The translations under genes and the position numbers were made by a program. Below the pieces are notes generated by a model. That model was not told the DNA's origin. It saw nothing but the letters and a program-made list of their open reading frames with translations, and did not search any database. Shown here in pieces: positions 28,587-38,929 of a DNA stretch of 64,000 nucleotides. Numbering within the stretch: position 1 is the stretch's first letter; each line of letters begins with the position of its first letter. The DNA comes from Nitrospira sp. (GTDB taxonomy: Bacteria; Nitrospirota; Nitrospiria; Nitrospirales; Nitrospiraceae), in assembly GCA_005116955.1 (NCBI GenBank), contig SWDI01000003.1, positions 219,224 through 283,223 on the forward strand, in the 5' to 3' direction.

Positions 28587-29291
28587 ATGGCGATGGGCGA
28601 GCTTCTTTACGAAGGCAAGGCGAAGAAGATCTTTTCGACGGGAAATCCAGACCAGGTCGTGCAGTATTTCAAAGACGATGCGACGGCCTTCAACGCACAG
28701 AAGCGCGGCACCATCGTTGGGAAAGGCGTCATCAACAACAAGGTCTCCGAGCGGCTGTTTCAGCTCTTGGAGCAAAACGGGATCCGGACACACTTTGTGG
28801 AGCGGTCGAATGATCGGGAAATGCTCACCAAGAAAGTCAGGATCGTCCCGATCGAAGTCGTGGTTCGGAACGTCGTTGCGGGGAGTTTGGCTAAACGGCT
28901 CGGATTGAAAGAGGGCAACCGGATCGATCCGGCGGTTGTTGAGTTCTACTACAAGAACGATGGACTTGGCGATCCGCTCGTCAATGACGATCATCTACGG
29001 CTGATGAATGTCGCGACGCCAGGAGTGTTGCGAGAGTTGCGAGAGCTCGGGCATGCGGTGAATAAGGTCCTCAAACCCTTCTTCGCCGAGCGGAAGATGC
29101 AGCTCGTCGATTTCAAGCTCGAGTTCGGGGTGTTTCACAATAAACTGATCTTGGCGGACGAGATTTCTCCAGACACGTGCCGTTTTTGGGACATGACGAC
29201 CGGTGAATCGATGGATAAAGATCGATTTCGGAAGGATATGGGGAAGATTGAGGAGGCGTATCAGGAGGTGTTGAAGAGGGTGTGCGGGTAA
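28587..29291 (+). CDS. purC: SAICAR synthase
   Basis: 234 residues from the ATG at 28587, with AGAGG 7 nt upstream. Motifs: LLYEGKAKKIFSTGNPDQVV, ATAFNAQKRGTIVGKGVINN, VPIEVVVRNVVAGSLAKRLG and LVDFKLEFG with the following DEISPDTCRFWD. It ligates aspartate to CAIR using ATP. It starts 22 bp after cld and belongs to the same transcription unit. Confidence 0.95.
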   Translation: MAMGELLYEGKAKKIFSTGNPDQVVQYFKDDATAFNAQKRGTIVGKGVINNKVSERLFQLLEQNGIRTHFVERSNDREMLTKKVRIVPIEVVVRNVVAGSLAKRLGLKEGNRIDPAVVEFYYKNDGLGDPLVNDDHLRLMNVATPGVLRELRELGHAVNKVLKPFFAERKMQLVDFKLEFGVFHNKLILADEISPDTCRFWDMTTGESMDKDRFRKDMGKIEEAYQEVLKRVCG

Positions 29292-29451
29292 GGGTGAGAA
29301 GGGGACAGCAGGGTTGTCCTCTTTGCTCGCACAACGCGCATGCAAGGCTGATGGGATTGTAATTGGTGCGGGCGATGCTTGTTGCATGCGCGCAGTTCAG
29401 GACAGCCGGCCATCCCCTTTCAAGAGAGTAAGGAGTGGGAAGAGAGAAACA

Positions 29452-29670
29452 ATGCTGCGGGCATATTTGAATTATGGGCTGGTGGCTTCGGTGGTGGTTT
29501 GGGCGGCTATTATCGGGGTGATGGCCTATCGGTTAAATGAGTCACCCTGGCGGTGGGCGTTCGTGGCCTTGGTGTTTTGCGGCGGACTCACCATTGCAGT
29601 CATCTTCTGGATCAAGAAATATGTGGATCGGTTGAATGAGGCCGAAGAAAAGCAGGAGAGTAAGTTGTGA
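29452..29670 (+). CDS. Small two-helix membrane protein in the purine operon
   Basis: 72 residues from the ATG at 29452. Two hydrophobic helices (YGLVASVVVWAAIIGVMAYR and WAFVALVFCGGLTIAVIFWI) are joined by a short polar loop (LNESPWRW), and a charged C-terminal tail ([18 protein letters not shown]) follows. No family recognised. Its stop overlaps the GTG start of purS (GTGA), implying translational coupling. The 160 bp between purC and this start have no other gene. Confidence 0.65.
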   Translation: MLRAYLNYGLVASVVVWAAIIGVMAYRLNESPWRWAFVALVFCGGLTIAVIFWIKKYVDRLNEAEEKQESKL

Positions 29671-29909
29671 AAGCCAAAATTCACGTAACGTTGAAGTCAG
29701 GCATCTTGGATCCTCAAGGCAAGGCTATTGAGCATGCGCTGGACTCCTTGGGGTTCAAGCATGCGGCGAATGTGCGTGTCGGGAAATATATGGAACTGGA
29801 CCTTCAGGAGGCCGATACGGCCAAGGCTGAAGTGGTGGTCAAGTCGATGTGCGAGAAGCTCCTGGCGAATACGATCATTGAAGACTATCGGTATGAATTG
29901 ACTGCGTAA
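29667..29909 (+). CDS. purS: FGAM synthase subunit PurS
   Basis: 80 residues, GTG start overlapping the previous stop. Typical PurS pattern: [40 protein letters not shown] and [13 protein letters not shown]. PurS bridges PurL and PurQ in the three-subunit formylglycinamidine ribonucleotide synthase, so its presence implies the small-PurL type, as found here. Confidence 0.93.
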   Translation: MKAKIHVTLKSGILDPQGKAIEHALDSLGFKHAANVRVGKYMELDLQEADTAKAEVVVKSMCEKLLANTIIEDYRYELTA

Positions 29910-29929
29910 CTTCGCGTGGGGTCTGCCAC

Positions 29930-30643
29930 ATGAATGTCGGTGTTCTTGTATTCCCCGGTAGTAATTGTGATCACGACTGTGCGCATGTCTTGAAAGATGT
30001 GCTCGGGCAGAATGCCACAATGGTGTGGCATAAGGAGTCGTCATTAGCCGGCTTGGATGCGGTGATCCTGCCGGGAGGATTTTCATATGGCGATTATCTC
30101 CGCACCGGGGCGATTGCGCGATTTTCTCCGGTCATGCAGGCGGTCAAGCAGTTTGCAGCTGAGGGGAAATTGGTGCTGGGGATCTGCAACGGATTTCAGA
30201 TTCTGCTGGAAGCGGGGTTGTTGCCCGGTGCCATGTTGCGAAATAAGTCGCTGCACTTTATCTGCCGCGAGACCTACGTCAAAGTGGAGAACGCGGCGAC
30301 GCCGTTTACGAATGCGTGCAAACCTGGTCAGGTGCTCAAAATTCCAATCGCGCATGCGGATGGGAACTACTACACCGATCCCGTGACCTTAGCTGGGCTT
30401 CAAGCCAATGCACAGGTCACCTTTCGCTATTGTACGGTGGAAGGGACGGTCACGCCGGGGAGTTGTCCAAACGGCTCGCTCGACAATATTGCAGGACTCT
30501 GCAATGCCGAGGGGAATGTCCTGGGCATGATGCCCCATCCGGAGCGCTGTACTGAGACCATGTTGGGAAATGAAGATGGGCGACTCATCTTTCAATCGAT
30601 GATTGCGTCGTTAGAGCACAAGCAGGTGGCAGAAGTCCGGTAA
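29930..30643 (+). CDS. purQ: FGAM synthase glutaminase subunit PurQ
   Basis: 237 residues. Class-I glutamine amidotransferase: [37 protein letters not shown], the nucleophile Cys in [19 protein letters not shown], and the His/Glu of the triad in [13 protein letters not shown]. It supplies ammonia to PurL. It starts 20 bp after purS. Confidence 0.95.
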   Translation: MNVGVLVFPGSNCDHDCAHVLKDVLGQNATMVWHKESSLAGLDAVILPGGFSYGDYLRTGAIARFSPVMQAVKQFAAEGKLVLGICNGFQILLEAGLLPGAMLRNKSLHFICRETYVKVENAATPFTNACKPGQVLKIPIAHADGNYYTDPVTLAGLQANAQVTFRYCTVEGTVTPGSCPNGSLDNIAGLCNAEGNVLGMMPHPERCTETMLGNEDGRLIFQSMIASLEHKQVAEVR

Positions 30644-30770
30644 GCGCTCCAACGATGATTTGGCGGGATCGCTCTCCTGAGGATTGAAGATCGAAAGTGC
30701 GCACGGTAAAGTATTCAGTCAGTTGGGCAGTCACAGTTTCAATTTCTTTTATACCTAGAGGAGGGTTGCA

Positions 30771-31109
30771 ATGAGACGTATAGGTGCATTAGTGGCAGCC
30801 ATTGGTCTATTCACCTTGTGTTCTGGCGCTGATGTGTTTGCTGCGACGGATGACGGGAGCAAGCTCACGATCACGAGTCCGGCGCCTGGCGCCAAGGTGG
30901 GAAAAGATATCGAACTGGTCTATGAGCTCACGAAGGGCACTCAGGCGACGCATGCCCATTGTTTTGTGGATGGCGAATACCAAAAGGGCTGGGACAAAAA
31001 GACCGTCAAAGGGATGAGTCCTGGGACTCATGAAATTAAGGTTGTTGCGGCAGATAAGGATCATCAAATGTTAGCCGCGGAAGCAGCCATTAAGGTGGAA
31101 GTCCAGTAA
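30771..31109 (+). CDS. Small secreted protein of unknown function
   Basis: 112 residues with a clear Shine-Dalgarno (AGGAGG) and Sec signal (GALVAAIGLFTLCSGADVFA). The mature about 85 residues form an Ig/CARDB-like beta sandwich by pattern (LTITSPAPGAKVGKDIELVY, HAHCFVDGEYQKGWDKKTVK, SPGTHEIKVVAADKDHQMLA). This resembles small DUF4399-type periplasmic proteins, but I cannot name a role. It sits between purQ and purL with 127 and 164 bp spacers, so it may have its own promoter. Confidence 0.65.
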   Translation: MRRIGALVAAIGLFTLCSGADVFAATDDGSKLTITSPAPGAKVGKDIELVYELTKGTQATHAHCFVDGEYQKGWDKKTVKGMSPGTHEIKVVAADKDHQMLAAEAAIKVEVQ

Positions 31110-31139
31110 CAGCTCAGGGCTTACAATTCAGATCGACGG

Positions 31140-31174
31140 ACCGACGAGGTGCTATTCTGGTATCTCGTCGGTCA
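31140..31174 (+). terminator. Candidate terminator between the secreted protein gene and purL
   Basis: A 10-bp perfect stem (GACCGACGAG / CTCGTCGGTC) with a 15-nt loop lies 31 bp after the stop codon. The tail is only moderately T-rich, so it may be partial or act as a processing site. Confidence 0.4.
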
Positions 31175-31273
31175 CGTTGTTCAGTATGTGCAGCTGTTGC
31201 CACCATGTCCTGAAGACACATCCGTAGCAGGTCGATATACTGTGGAACACTTTAATACTGTGAAGTTTAGGAC

Positions 31274-33526
31274 ATGATGCAGGCCAGTACTCCGCCAATT
31301 ACCAAAGAACTCATCGCTCAGCACAATTTGACGAGCGAGGAGTATCAGAAAATCATCGACATTCTCGGCCGCGAGCCCAATTTGACGGAACTCGGCATGT
31401 TTTCCGTGATGTGGTCCGAGCACTGCTCGTACAAAAGTTCGCGCGTGCATTTAAAGAAGCTGCCGACGACCGGGCCTCGTGTCGTTCAAGGGCCAGGGGA
31501 AAATGCCGGGGCCATCGATATCGGGGACGGGTTGTGCGTGGTGTTCAAGATGGAATCGCACAACCACCCATCATTTATTGAGCCCTATCAGGGGGCGGCG
31601 ACGGGCGTCGGCGGGATTTTGCGCGATATCTTCACCATGGGGGCACGGCCGATTGCGTTGCTCGATTCCCTGCGGTTTGGAGAGCTGCACTCGCCCAAGA
31701 CTCGTCATCTCATGAAGGGGGTCGTTTCCGGCATTGCTGGTTACGGCAATTGCATGGGAGTTCCTACTGTGGGAGGCGAGATCGTCTTCAATGATATCTA
31801 CGCGCTGAATCCATTGGTCAACGTGTTCTGCCTCGGTCTGGCCCATAAAGACAAAATTTTCCGTGGCACGGCGGCAGGCGTCGGGAATCCCGTGATCTAC
31901 TTCGGCTCAAAAACAGGTCGTGATGGGATTCATGGGGCGACGATGGCGTCCGATTCGTTCGACGATCAATCAGAGCAGAAGCGGCCGACGGTACAGGTTG
32001 GTGATCCCTTTACCGAAAAATTGCTACTCGAAGCGTGTCTCGAGTTGATGGAGCGAGATCTGCTTGTAGGGATTCAAGATATGGGGGCAGCAGGGCTGAC
32101 GAGTTCGTCGTGCGAGATGGCCTCCCGAGCCGGTAACGGGATGGAATTGGATCTGACTGTGGTCCCGAGGCGAGAGCCTGGGATGACGCCATACGAGATC
32201 ATGCTGTCCGAGTCGCAAGAGCGGATGTTGATGGTGGCAAAAGCTGGCAAAGAAGAGGACTGTATTGCCATTTGCAGGAAGTGGGATGTGGATGTGGCTG
32301 TAGTCGGAACGGTGACGGCAGACGGTATCCTGCGTGTAAAAGATCAGGGCAAGGTCGTGGCGGAAATTCCTGCCAAATCGTTGGCCGACGACGGACCTCG
32401 GTATGAACGGCACTATCAGCCACCAGCGTATCAGGATATGCTGACGAACCTGAATTATGACGCCCTTCCAGATGTGAAAGACGCGAATGTGGCCCTGTTG
32501 GCCTTGTTGGAGTCGCCGACCATCGCCAGCAAGCGGTGGGTGTATGAACAGTACGATCATATGGTGCGGACGAACACGATGGTTCGTCCAGGGTCCGACG
32601 CGGCTGTGGTGCGGATCAAGGGTACGAAGAAGGCTGTGGCGATGACGGTCGATTGCAACAGCCGCTATTGTCTATTGAATCCCTATGAAGGGGCCCGGCT
32701 GGCCGTGGCCGAGGCAGCGCGGAATCTCGTCTGCTCCGGGGCGGTACCGATTGGTTTGACGGATTGTCTCAATTTCGGCAATCCGGAGCGACCGGAGATC
32801 ATGTGGCAGTTCGTGATGGCAATCGAAGGCATGAAAGACGCCTGCGAGCATTTTCAGATTCCCATCGTGAGCGGGAACGTCAGCTTTTATAATGAAACGA
32901 ATGGACTTTCCATTTACCCAACCCCCATGTTGGGTATGGTCGGGTTGATCGATGATGTGGAACGGTCGATGACTCAGTGGTTCAAGCAGGAAGGCGACGA
33001 GATCCTCTTGCTTGGTTCTTCTCGTGAGGATTTGGGTGGATCTGAGTATCTCAAGGTCGTGCATGCTCGTGAACAGGGATCGCCGCCCTATCTAAGTCTG
33101 ACGGCGGAAAAGGCGCTCCATGATTGCGTGCTGTCCCTGATTCAGAATGGTTTCTTACGATCCGCCCATGATTGTTCTGAAGGCGGTGTCGTTGTCGCAT
33201 TGACGGAAAGCTGTATCTCTGGACCAGAACGGACTTTCGGTGCCGTGGTAAGGTTGAACCGAGGTCGGCTTCGAAAAGACGCCGTTCTCTTTGGCGAAAG
33301 TCAATCGCGAGTGCTGGTCTCCGCAAAGCCGGTCGATCGACAGGCTATACTTTCCGAGGCGAGGCGCTTTGGTGTGCCGGTGGAAGTGGTCGGGGCCGTT
33401 TCCGGCGAACGGCTGGTTGTGTCTGTGGGAGAGGAAGGTTTGATGGAACAGGTGATCGATCAGCCGGTGGCGACATTATATGATCGGTGGGCATTTTCAT
33501 TGGAGCGAACGTTGAACCACTCCTAG
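31274..33526 (+). CDS. purL: FGAM synthase large subunit PurL (small-type)
   Basis: 750 residues, the length of the PurQ/PurS-dependent form. Motifs: [80 protein letters not shown] in degenerate form, and [16 protein letters not shown]. It catalyses ATP-dependent amidation of FGAR with ammonia from PurQ. purF follows after 21 bp. Confidence 0.95.
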   Translation: MMQASTPPITKELIAQHNLTSEEYQKIIDILGREPNLTELGMFSVMWSEHCSYKSSRVHLKKLPTTGPRVVQGPGENAGAIDIGDGLCVVFKMESHNHPSFIEPYQGAATGVGGILRDIFTMGARPIALLDSLRFGELHSPKTRHLMKGVVSGIAGYGNCMGVPTVGGEIVFNDIYALNPLVNVFCLGLAHKDKIFRGTAAGVGNPVIYFGSKTGRDGIHGATMASDSFDDQSEQKRPTVQVGDPFTEKLLLEACLELMERDLLVGIQDMGAAGLTSSSCEMASRAGNGMELDLTVVPRREPGMTPYEIMLSESQERMLMVAKAGKEEDCIAICRKWDVDVAVVGTVTADGILRVKDQGKVVAEIPAKSLADDGPRYERHYQPPAYQDMLTNLNYDALPDVKDANVALLALLESPTIASKRWVYEQYDHMVRTNTMVRPGSDAAVVRIKGTKKAVAMTVDCNSRYCLLNPYEGARLAVAEAARNLVCSGAVPIGLTDCLNFGNPERPEIMWQFVMAIEGMKDACEHFQIPIVSGNVSFYNETNGLSIYPTPMLGMVGLIDDVERSMTQWFKQEGDEILLLGSSREDLGGSEYLKVVHAREQGSPPYLSLTAEKALHDCVLSLIQNGFLRSAHDCSEGGVVVALTESCISGPERTFGAVVRLNRGRLRKDAVLFGESQSRVLVSAKPVDRQAILSEARRFGVPVEVVGAVSGERLVVSVGEEGLMEQVIDQPVATLYDRWAFSLERTLNHS

Positions 33527-33547
33527 CCTCGTGAATCGTTGAGGATC

Positions 33548-34978
33548 ATGCACAAAGAACTGCCGATCGTATCGCCCGATAAGTTCCATGACGAATGCGC
33601 CGTCTTCGGCGTCTTCGGCCACGAAGAAGCAGCCAATCTGACGTACTTGGGTCTGTACGCGCTGCAGCATCGCGGGCAAGAGGCATCTGGAATTGTCGCG
33701 GGAGATGGGGAGCAAGTGTTCGTGCAGAAAGGCATGGGTCTTGTCGCCGACATTTTTCACAAATCAGTGTTGGAGAAATTGCCCGGCCATATGGCCGTCG
33801 GACACAATCGCTATTCCACGACCGGCGGCAATGACTTTAAGAATGTGCAGCCACTGACCGTGAATTTTGCGCTGGGCAATTTGGCGTTGGCTCACAACGG
33901 CAATCTCATTAATGCCCAGATGCTCCGACACGAACTGGAAGCCTATGGGGCGATCTTCCAGTCCACGTCGGATAGTGAGGTTATTATCCACCTCATCGCC
34001 CATTCACGCGCAGATTCCTTTCTTGCGCGTGTTGTCGATGCGCTGAGTCAGGTGCGCGGCGCATTTTCTGTTGTTTTGATGACCGACAATGGGCTCATCG
34101 CCGCGCGTGATCCGTACGGACTCAGACCGCTCTGTATTGGGCGTCTTCGCGGTGGCTGGATTGTGGCGTCGGAGACCTGTGCGTTGGACTTGCTCGATGC
34201 TGAGTATATTCGAGAGGTGGAACCGGGTGAGCTGATCGTGATCACCGACCAAGGGCTCGATAGTCATCATCCGTTTCCTAAACAGCATCCAGCCATGTGT
34301 GTATTCGAGTATGTGTATTTTGCCAGGCCTGATAGTAAAATCTTCGGCGGAAACACCGTTTATACCACGCGTAAGGCGCTGGGGAGGCAGTTGGCTCAGG
34401 AGGCGGGGGTACCGGCAGATATCGTCATTCCTGTTCCAGACTCCGGTGTCCCGGCGGCGCTTGGTTATGCCGAAGGGGCTGGGATTCGCTTTGAAACCGG
34501 TTTGATCCGTAACCACTACGTCGGGCGGACATTTATTGAACCTGAACAGTCGATTCGTCACTTCGGGGTCAAGGTTAAGCTGAATGCCGTGCCGGAGGTT
34601 TTGGAGGGAAAGCGGGTCGTCGTCATCGACGATTCGTTAGTTCGTGGCACGACGAGTCGCAAGATCGTCAAGATGATTCGACAAGCCGGGGCGAAAGAAG
34701 TCCACATGCGAATTAGCTCACCGCCGATCATCTCGCCCTGTTTCTATGGAATCGATACTCCGACGAAAAAAGAGCTGATCGCATCCGATCACTCAACCGA
34801 AGAAATCCGCAAATACATCACTGCGGACAGCTTGGCCTATCTTAGCCTTGATGGGATGCTCAAGTCTGCGCCAAAGACGCCTGATCAATACTGTACGGCC
34901 TGTTTCACGGAACGCTATCCCCTCCCGTTTACCCGCGCGGAAGAGCTGCAGCTTGGCCTGTTCGAATCAGCGCGCTGA
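33548..34978 (+). CDS. purF: Amidophosphoribosyltransferase
   Basis: 476 residues from the ATG at 33548 (GAGG just upstream). The N-terminal nucleophile Cys lies in [20 protein letters not shown], so about 17 residues would be removed as a propeptide. The PRPP-binding loop is [20 protein letters not shown]. Cysteines near the C-terminus ([22 protein letters not shown]) match the Fe-S-containing class of PurF. It performs the first committed step of purine synthesis. Confidence 0.95.
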   Translation: MHKELPIVSPDKFHDECAVFGVFGHEEAANLTYLGLYALQHRGQEASGIVAGDGEQVFVQKGMGLVADIFHKSVLEKLPGHMAVGHNRYSTTGGNDFKNVQPLTVNFALGNLALAHNGNLINAQMLRHELEAYGAIFQSTSDSEVIIHLIAHSRADSFLARVVDALSQVRGAFSVVLMTDNGLIAARDPYGLRPLCIGRLRGGWIVASETCALDLLDAEYIREVEPGELIVITDQGLDSHHPFPKQHPAMCVFEYVYFARPDSKIFGGNTVYTTRKALGRQLAQEAGVPADIVIPVPDSGVPAALGYAEGAGIRFETGLIRNHYVGRTFIEPEQSIRHFGVKVKLNAVPEVLEGKRVVVIDDSLVRGTTSRKIVKMIRQAGAKEVHMRISSPPIISPCFYGIDTPTKKELIASDHSTEEIRKYITADSLAYLSLDGMLKSAPKTPDQYCTACFTERYPLPFTRAEELQLGLFESAR

Positions 34979-34993
34979 GTGGACTCCTACGAT

Positions 34994-35347
34994 ATGATAC
35001 CGCCTGAGCAAGATGACGAAAAAGAGCTGCAACCAAGAGGTCGATCGCGAGTGCCGGTCGACTATCCCGTCCAATTCACCGGAGACGAAGGGTCAGGCCA
35101 TGGGATTGTGAGGAACCTGACACTCGCCGGAGGTGAGGTTGATAGTCAGATCCAGCTTCCTATCGGAGCGTGCGTGCGTCTTCACGTGCAGCCTCCAGGT
35201 GCTCGGCCTCCGATCATCATCACTCTTGCCATCGTCCGATGGAAGCAAGGTGATCGATTCGGAATCGAGTTTGTTCGATTTGAGGGGACGGCTAAAGATC
35301 AGCTCAAGGATATGCTGAACCAGCCAGAAGACCCTGCCGTCGGTTAG
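34994..35347 (+). CDS. PilZ-domain protein
   Basis: 117 residues from the ATG at 34994 (a GTG at 34979 directly after the purF stop is an alternative). It carries the PilZ elements RxxxR (RGRSRVPVDYPVQF) and a degenerate NxTxxG box (IVRNLTLAGGEVDSQ; the usual D/NxSxxG), then IVRWKQGDRFGIEFVRF. PilZ domains bind cyclic-di-GMP or have lost binding; the altered box leaves this open. It probably shares the purF transcript. Confidence 0.7.
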   Translation: MIPPEQDDEKELQPRGRSRVPVDYPVQFTGDEGSGHGIVRNLTLAGGEVDSQIQLPIGACVRLHVQPPGARPPIIITLAIVRWKQGDRFGIEFVRFEGTAKDQLKDMLNQPEDPAVG

Positions 35348-35518
35348 CTTCGCTCCTGCCGTACGGTTGCCGCTCCAAAAATTGCCATGGTAGGATGCAG
35401 CTCTTAGGCACCGATGACCTCAGTAGATGCAAGGGTCTTCCGGTGAAGCACCGGAGCAGCATAGGAGCATGGTCTCTTGATCACGAAGCTCTGTTCTCTT
35501 CTCGAAAGGGAGATCGCA

Positions 35519-35644
35519 ATGAGCGAGGGGCTCAAGGGTCAGATCCAGAAGATCAAGCGCATGGCCTGCGGGTTTTGCAACATCGAGTACTTCAAAACGG
35601 CGATCTACCCCCACTGGGGAGGGCTTGATCTCTATCTATGCTGA
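35519..35644 (+). pseudogene. Transposase C-terminal remnant (ISL3-like)
   Basis: A 41-codon frame (MSEGLKGQIQKIKRMACGFC and then NIEYFKTAIYPHWGGLDLYL) matches the conserved end of ISL3-group DDE transposases, where a G-x-IQ-x-IKRMACGFRN-x-E-x-FKTAIY pattern is typical. The rest of the transposase and the inverted repeats are absent from the 35348-35518 and 35645-35719 flanks. It marks an old insertion between the purine cluster and the next operon. Confidence 0.6.
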
Positions 35645-35719
35645 ACCCGGGAGTGCCAGAGAAGCATCAGTCCCCCTTCGCGCGCAATAATAAGAGTGCA
35701 GAGAGGAGAAAGGGAAGCA

Positions 35720-35959
35720 ATGGATGAGATGGAGGAGGGGAAACAAAAGTTTCTAGAAGTGGTGCACGGAATTGACGGGTCTGTCCAAGTCGTGATTCCT
35801 GTCACTCCTTCCAACAGTATGTTCTTGATCTCGCTGACGAAAGGGCCGAATCGTAAATTTATCACCGTCCCCGAAGACGACATTATCGATTTGCCTCACG
35901 AAGCAAGCATCCGGACGAAAGTCACCAAGACGGTCAAGGACGCCATCGCAGCCCTGTGA
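35720..35959 (+). CDS. Small conserved-type protein of unknown function
   Basis: 79 residues from the ATG at 35720 (AAAGGGAAG upstream). It is a compact alpha/beta protein (KFLEVVHGIDGSVQVVIPVT, FLISLTKGPNRKFITVPEDD, IRTKVTKTVKDAIAAL) with no signal, membrane helix or catalytic motif. No family recognised. Confidence 0.6.
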   Translation: MDEMEEGKQKFLEVVHGIDGSVQVVIPVTPSNSMFLISLTKGPNRKFITVPEDDIIDLPHEASIRTKVTKTVKDAIAAL

Positions 35960-36008
35960 TTTCTGTGATGTCATGAATTCTCAATAATAAAATTCGCCAC
36001 ATCTTGCT

Positions 36009-36611
36009 ATGAAACAAGTCCTGCCCGATATCTGGCAATGGTCGTGGTTTTCTGAGGAGAAGCAGCTCGACTTTAATGGGCTGTTTCTGATGATCGGTGA
36101 GCATAAGATCCTAGTAGACCCACCCCCGATGACGGCCGAGGCGAGAACGGTCGTCCGTCGACATGAGCCGATTGACTACATCATCATCACGAACCGAGAT
36201 CACCTCCGAGAGGCTGCGGTCTATCAAGCAGAGCTCAGGTGTCAGCTGCGCGTGCCGGAAGCCGATGCCGCACAGATGGATGTGATACCGACGAAGACCT
36301 ACAAGGATGGTGAGCTATTGCCCGGTGGGATCTGGGCGATCCATCTGAAGGATCAGAAGTCTCCAGGAGAATCAGCGTTGTTTATCGAGCGGGGGCGAGG
36401 GGTGCTGATCGTAGGGGATGCGCTGATCGGCAAGCCGTCCGGTTCCGTACGTCTGCTTCCTGCCGAAAAGTATGTGGACATCCAAAAGGCCAAGGATGGA
36501 CTCCGCCGCCTCCTGAAGTACAACTTCGATAGCCTGCTTGTCGGAGACGGTGCCTCCATCCTTGCTGGCGGGAAACAGCAAGTGGAGGAGCTCTTGTTAG
36601 TGACGTTATGA
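36009..36611 (+). CDS. Metallo-beta-lactamase-fold-like protein with degenerate metal site
   Basis: 200 residues. The fold pattern is MBL-like: GLFLMIGEHKILVDPPPMTA, then a strand IDYIIITNRDHLREAAVY where the canonical HxHxDH would be, and a later GRGVLIVGDALIGKPSG matching the central Asp strand. Only one His of the first motif is clear (NRDH), so zinc binding and hydrolase activity are doubtful. Its stop overlaps the next ATG (ATGA), the first link in a chain of four coupled genes. Confidence 0.6.
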   Translation: MKQVLPDIWQWSWFSEEKQLDFNGLFLMIGEHKILVDPPPMTAEARTVVRRHEPIDYIIITNRDHLREAAVYQAELRCQLRVPEADAAQMDVIPTKTYKDGELLPGGIWAIHLKDQKSPGESALFIERGRGVLIVGDALIGKPSGSVRLLPAEKYVDIQKAKDGLRRLLKYNFDSLLVGDGASILAGGKQQVEELLLVTL

Positions 36612-37432
36612 CAGTGCGGCGCAGTCTCTCCGAAGAATTGAATCGACAAGGTAACGAGCATTTCTCACGAGGGTTCTACACGGAGGCCTATACCTGTTAC
36701 GCCAAGGCATTAGAATATGATCGGCTCACCGGGGATCAACGTGCCCTGGTTGCCACACTTGGTAACTTGGGGAACATCTGCGCAGTCAGCGGACGGCGTG
36801 ATGCCGCCCAGGCGAATTATCAGGAGGTCTTGGAATTGCAAAAAGTCCTCGGTGATGAAAAGGGCATCGGGACGACGTTGGCAAACCTCGGAAACCTTCG
36901 GGCTGATGCCGGCGAATGGGATCGGGCACGGGCGTATTATCTGGAGGCCCTCGACCTCATGGTCAAAACGCATGATGAGCCGGCCCAAGCGGTCTTGTTC
37001 TCGGACCTTGGTCTGGTGGCTCGTGAAACCGGTCACTTTGAGGAGGCCATTCAGCTATACGAACGGTCGTTGGAGTTGATGCGTCGGTTGGGGAATCTGG
37101 GCGGTGTGGCGGACGCCTGGCGCATGATCGGCCGCACATTCTTGATACAAAAACGCTACGATGAGGCGACCGCCTGTTGCCAAACCAGTCAGTCGGTCGC
37201 CGAGCGGTTAGGCGATGAGCTTCGTGTCGGTGGTGCCCGATACGTGCTGGCTCAATGTTATGAAGACATGGGGCGTGTGCAGGATGCCGCGGATCTGCTT
37301 GAACAGGTGGTGTACATGGATCGCAAGTATCGCCTGCCGAAATTGGAAGAAAACACGCAACGCCTGCGTGCACTTCGCGCCCGCCTCGCCGATCCATATC
37401 AGTCGCGGCCTCATCGAGGGATGCAGGCATGA
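36608..37432 (+). CDS. TPR-repeat protein
   Basis: 274 residues composed of about six TPRs: YTEAYTCYAKALEYDRLTGD, LVATLGNLGNICAVSGRRDA, WDRARAYYLEALDLMVKTHD, HFEEAIQLYERSLELMRRLG and so on. There is no signal peptide, so it is a cytoplasmic scaffold. It overlaps the upstream MBL-like gene and the downstream gene by 4 bp each. Confidence 0.75.
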   Translation: MTVRRSLSEELNRQGNEHFSRGFYTEAYTCYAKALEYDRLTGDQRALVATLGNLGNICAVSGRRDAAQANYQEVLELQKVLGDEKGIGTTLANLGNLRADAGEWDRARAYYLEALDLMVKTHDEPAQAVLFSDLGLVARETGHFEEAIQLYERSLELMRRLGNLGGVADAWRMIGRTFLIQKRYDEATACCQTSQSVAERLGDELRVGGARYVLAQCYEDMGRVQDAADLLEQVVYMDRKYRLPKLEENTQRLRALRARLADPYQSRPHRGMQA

Positions 37433-37866
37433 CCGAGGCGGCTTCCCAAGATTGGACGCAGGTTCGTGCCGACCTGATGCGGTCTTTCCCCAAGTTCTAC
37501 GAATTGGAGCCTAACGGTCCACTTGTTATGGATCTTGATGGAGACGGCTGGCTCTTAGAAGTCAGGCCAGACGGGAGAGTCCTTTGTCAGTATGGGATGG
37601 CGATGGATGAGGTTATGGTGCTCATGTCGGAAGGTACGCCGGAGGACTTAGGAACTGATGAAGTTGCGAAACAGGCCAAATACTTTCTCCAGCCGGCTGT
37701 CGCCAAATACCGGGCGCTCCTCCTTCAATCCGGGTTTGTTGAGGAGACCGAGATGACCGACGAGTTTGTCGCGATCACATTTGCGCGAGATGCGGATTTG
37801 CAGAATCGAGCTAAGTTGGAAGATCTCCTCCGATGGTGTTGCAGGCAAATCGGACGCGCATCGTGA
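37429..37866 (+). CDS. Hypothetical cytoplasmic protein in a coupled operon
   Basis: 145 residues with no recognised domain. It is acidic, with a central WLLEVRPDGRVLCQYGMAMD beta segment and helical C-terminus (LQNRAKLEDLLRWCCRQIGR). Its ATG overlaps the TPR stop (ATGA), and its stop overlaps a GTG start of the methyltransferase (GTGA). Confidence 0.6.
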   Translation: MTEAASQDWTQVRADLMRSFPKFYELEPNGPLVMDLDGDGWLLEVRPDGRVLCQYGMAMDEVMVLMSEGTPEDLGTDEVAKQAKYFLQPAVAKYRALLLQSGFVEETEMTDEFVAITFARDADLQNRAKLEDLLRWCCRQIGRAS

Positions 37867-38929
37867 CTCAACGCATCACGACCTTCGACGAATTTCGGGA
37901 TGCGGTCTCAGCCTATCGATTGCCACGTGTGTTGTTGGTCGCGCTGGAACTGGATCTCTTTACGACCGTCGGCGACCGATCGTGGACGATCCCCGATCTT
38001 GCCAAGCAGCTCAAGGTCAGCGAACGGGGCTTGAGCATCCTGTGTCGTAATCTCGCTGCGGTCGGGATATTACAGAAAAAAGGACCCAGCTATAAGAATA
38101 GCCGGTTGGGAGCAACAGCGCTGAATATCGACCATAGCGCCTATCGCGGCGGCTATTTAAATTTGATCAAAAGCCATTGGGAGGATTGGATACGGCTGTT
38201 GGAATCTGTGCGGAGTGGTTTGCCGATCGACCATGATACTCCAGATAGTCCGGACTACCGTCGGCAATTCACCTGGGCCATGCACCACAGGACCTTGGAA
38301 ATCGCTCCGGCAATTGCGGCCCAGATTCCCTTAGCTGGTTCTCAAACACTGCTGGATCTCGGCGGAGGGCCAGGCACCTACGCCATGGCATTTCTCGCAA
38401 AGCACCCACTGCTTCGCGCCACTATCTGCGATCGAGAGGCCGCGATTGAAGTAGCCAAAGAAATCGCTGACACTCACAAAGCGAGGCGGCGACTCTCCTA
38501 TCTCCCGCTCGATTTCTCCAACGAGGCTATTCCCGGTACCTATGATGTGATCTGGTATTCGAACGTGCTGCACATCTATTCGCCCGAAGAGAACCAAGCT
38601 ATTTTTCGCCGAGTGGGGGCGGCATTGAGGCCGGGGGGCGATTCATCATCCAAGACGCGTTTCTGCATGATCGCAACGGTTTGTATCCAGTAGAAGCAAG
38701 TCTGTTTGCTGTGTCGATGCTGTTGTTCACGCGAGGGGGAAATACTTATTCCGCATCGGAAACGACAAGATGGCTGAAAGAGGCTGGATTCCTCAGCGTC
38801 AAGCCCGTCCCACTCAAGAAAGGGACGGAGGACTGGGAGGGCGGGATTCTGGAGGCGTCGGTCCCTGGCTCACGCCTAAAAACGACCGTCCGCCGAACAC
38901 GATCAAGCAGAAATAGAAAAGCCCGCTGA
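37863..38929 (+). pseudogene. SAM-dependent O-methyltransferase, frameshifted at a G-run
   Basis: The N-terminal part (about residues 1-100) is the winged-helix dimerisation domain of small-molecule O-methyltransferases (YRLPRVLLVALELDLFTTVG, IPDLAKQLKVSERGLSILCR). The SAM motif I is QTLLDLGGGPGTYAMAFLAK, with DVIWYSNVLHIYSPEE downstream. At RPGG, a run of six G (38633-38638) leaves the frame: one more G would restore RPGGRFIIQDAFLHDRNGLY and the C-terminal 80 residues, which continue intact in the next frame to 38929. This is either a true mutation, a reversible slippage site, or a sequencing error. I chose the GTG at 37863, coupled as in the upstream genes; an ATG at 37833 is possible. Confidence 0.75.
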
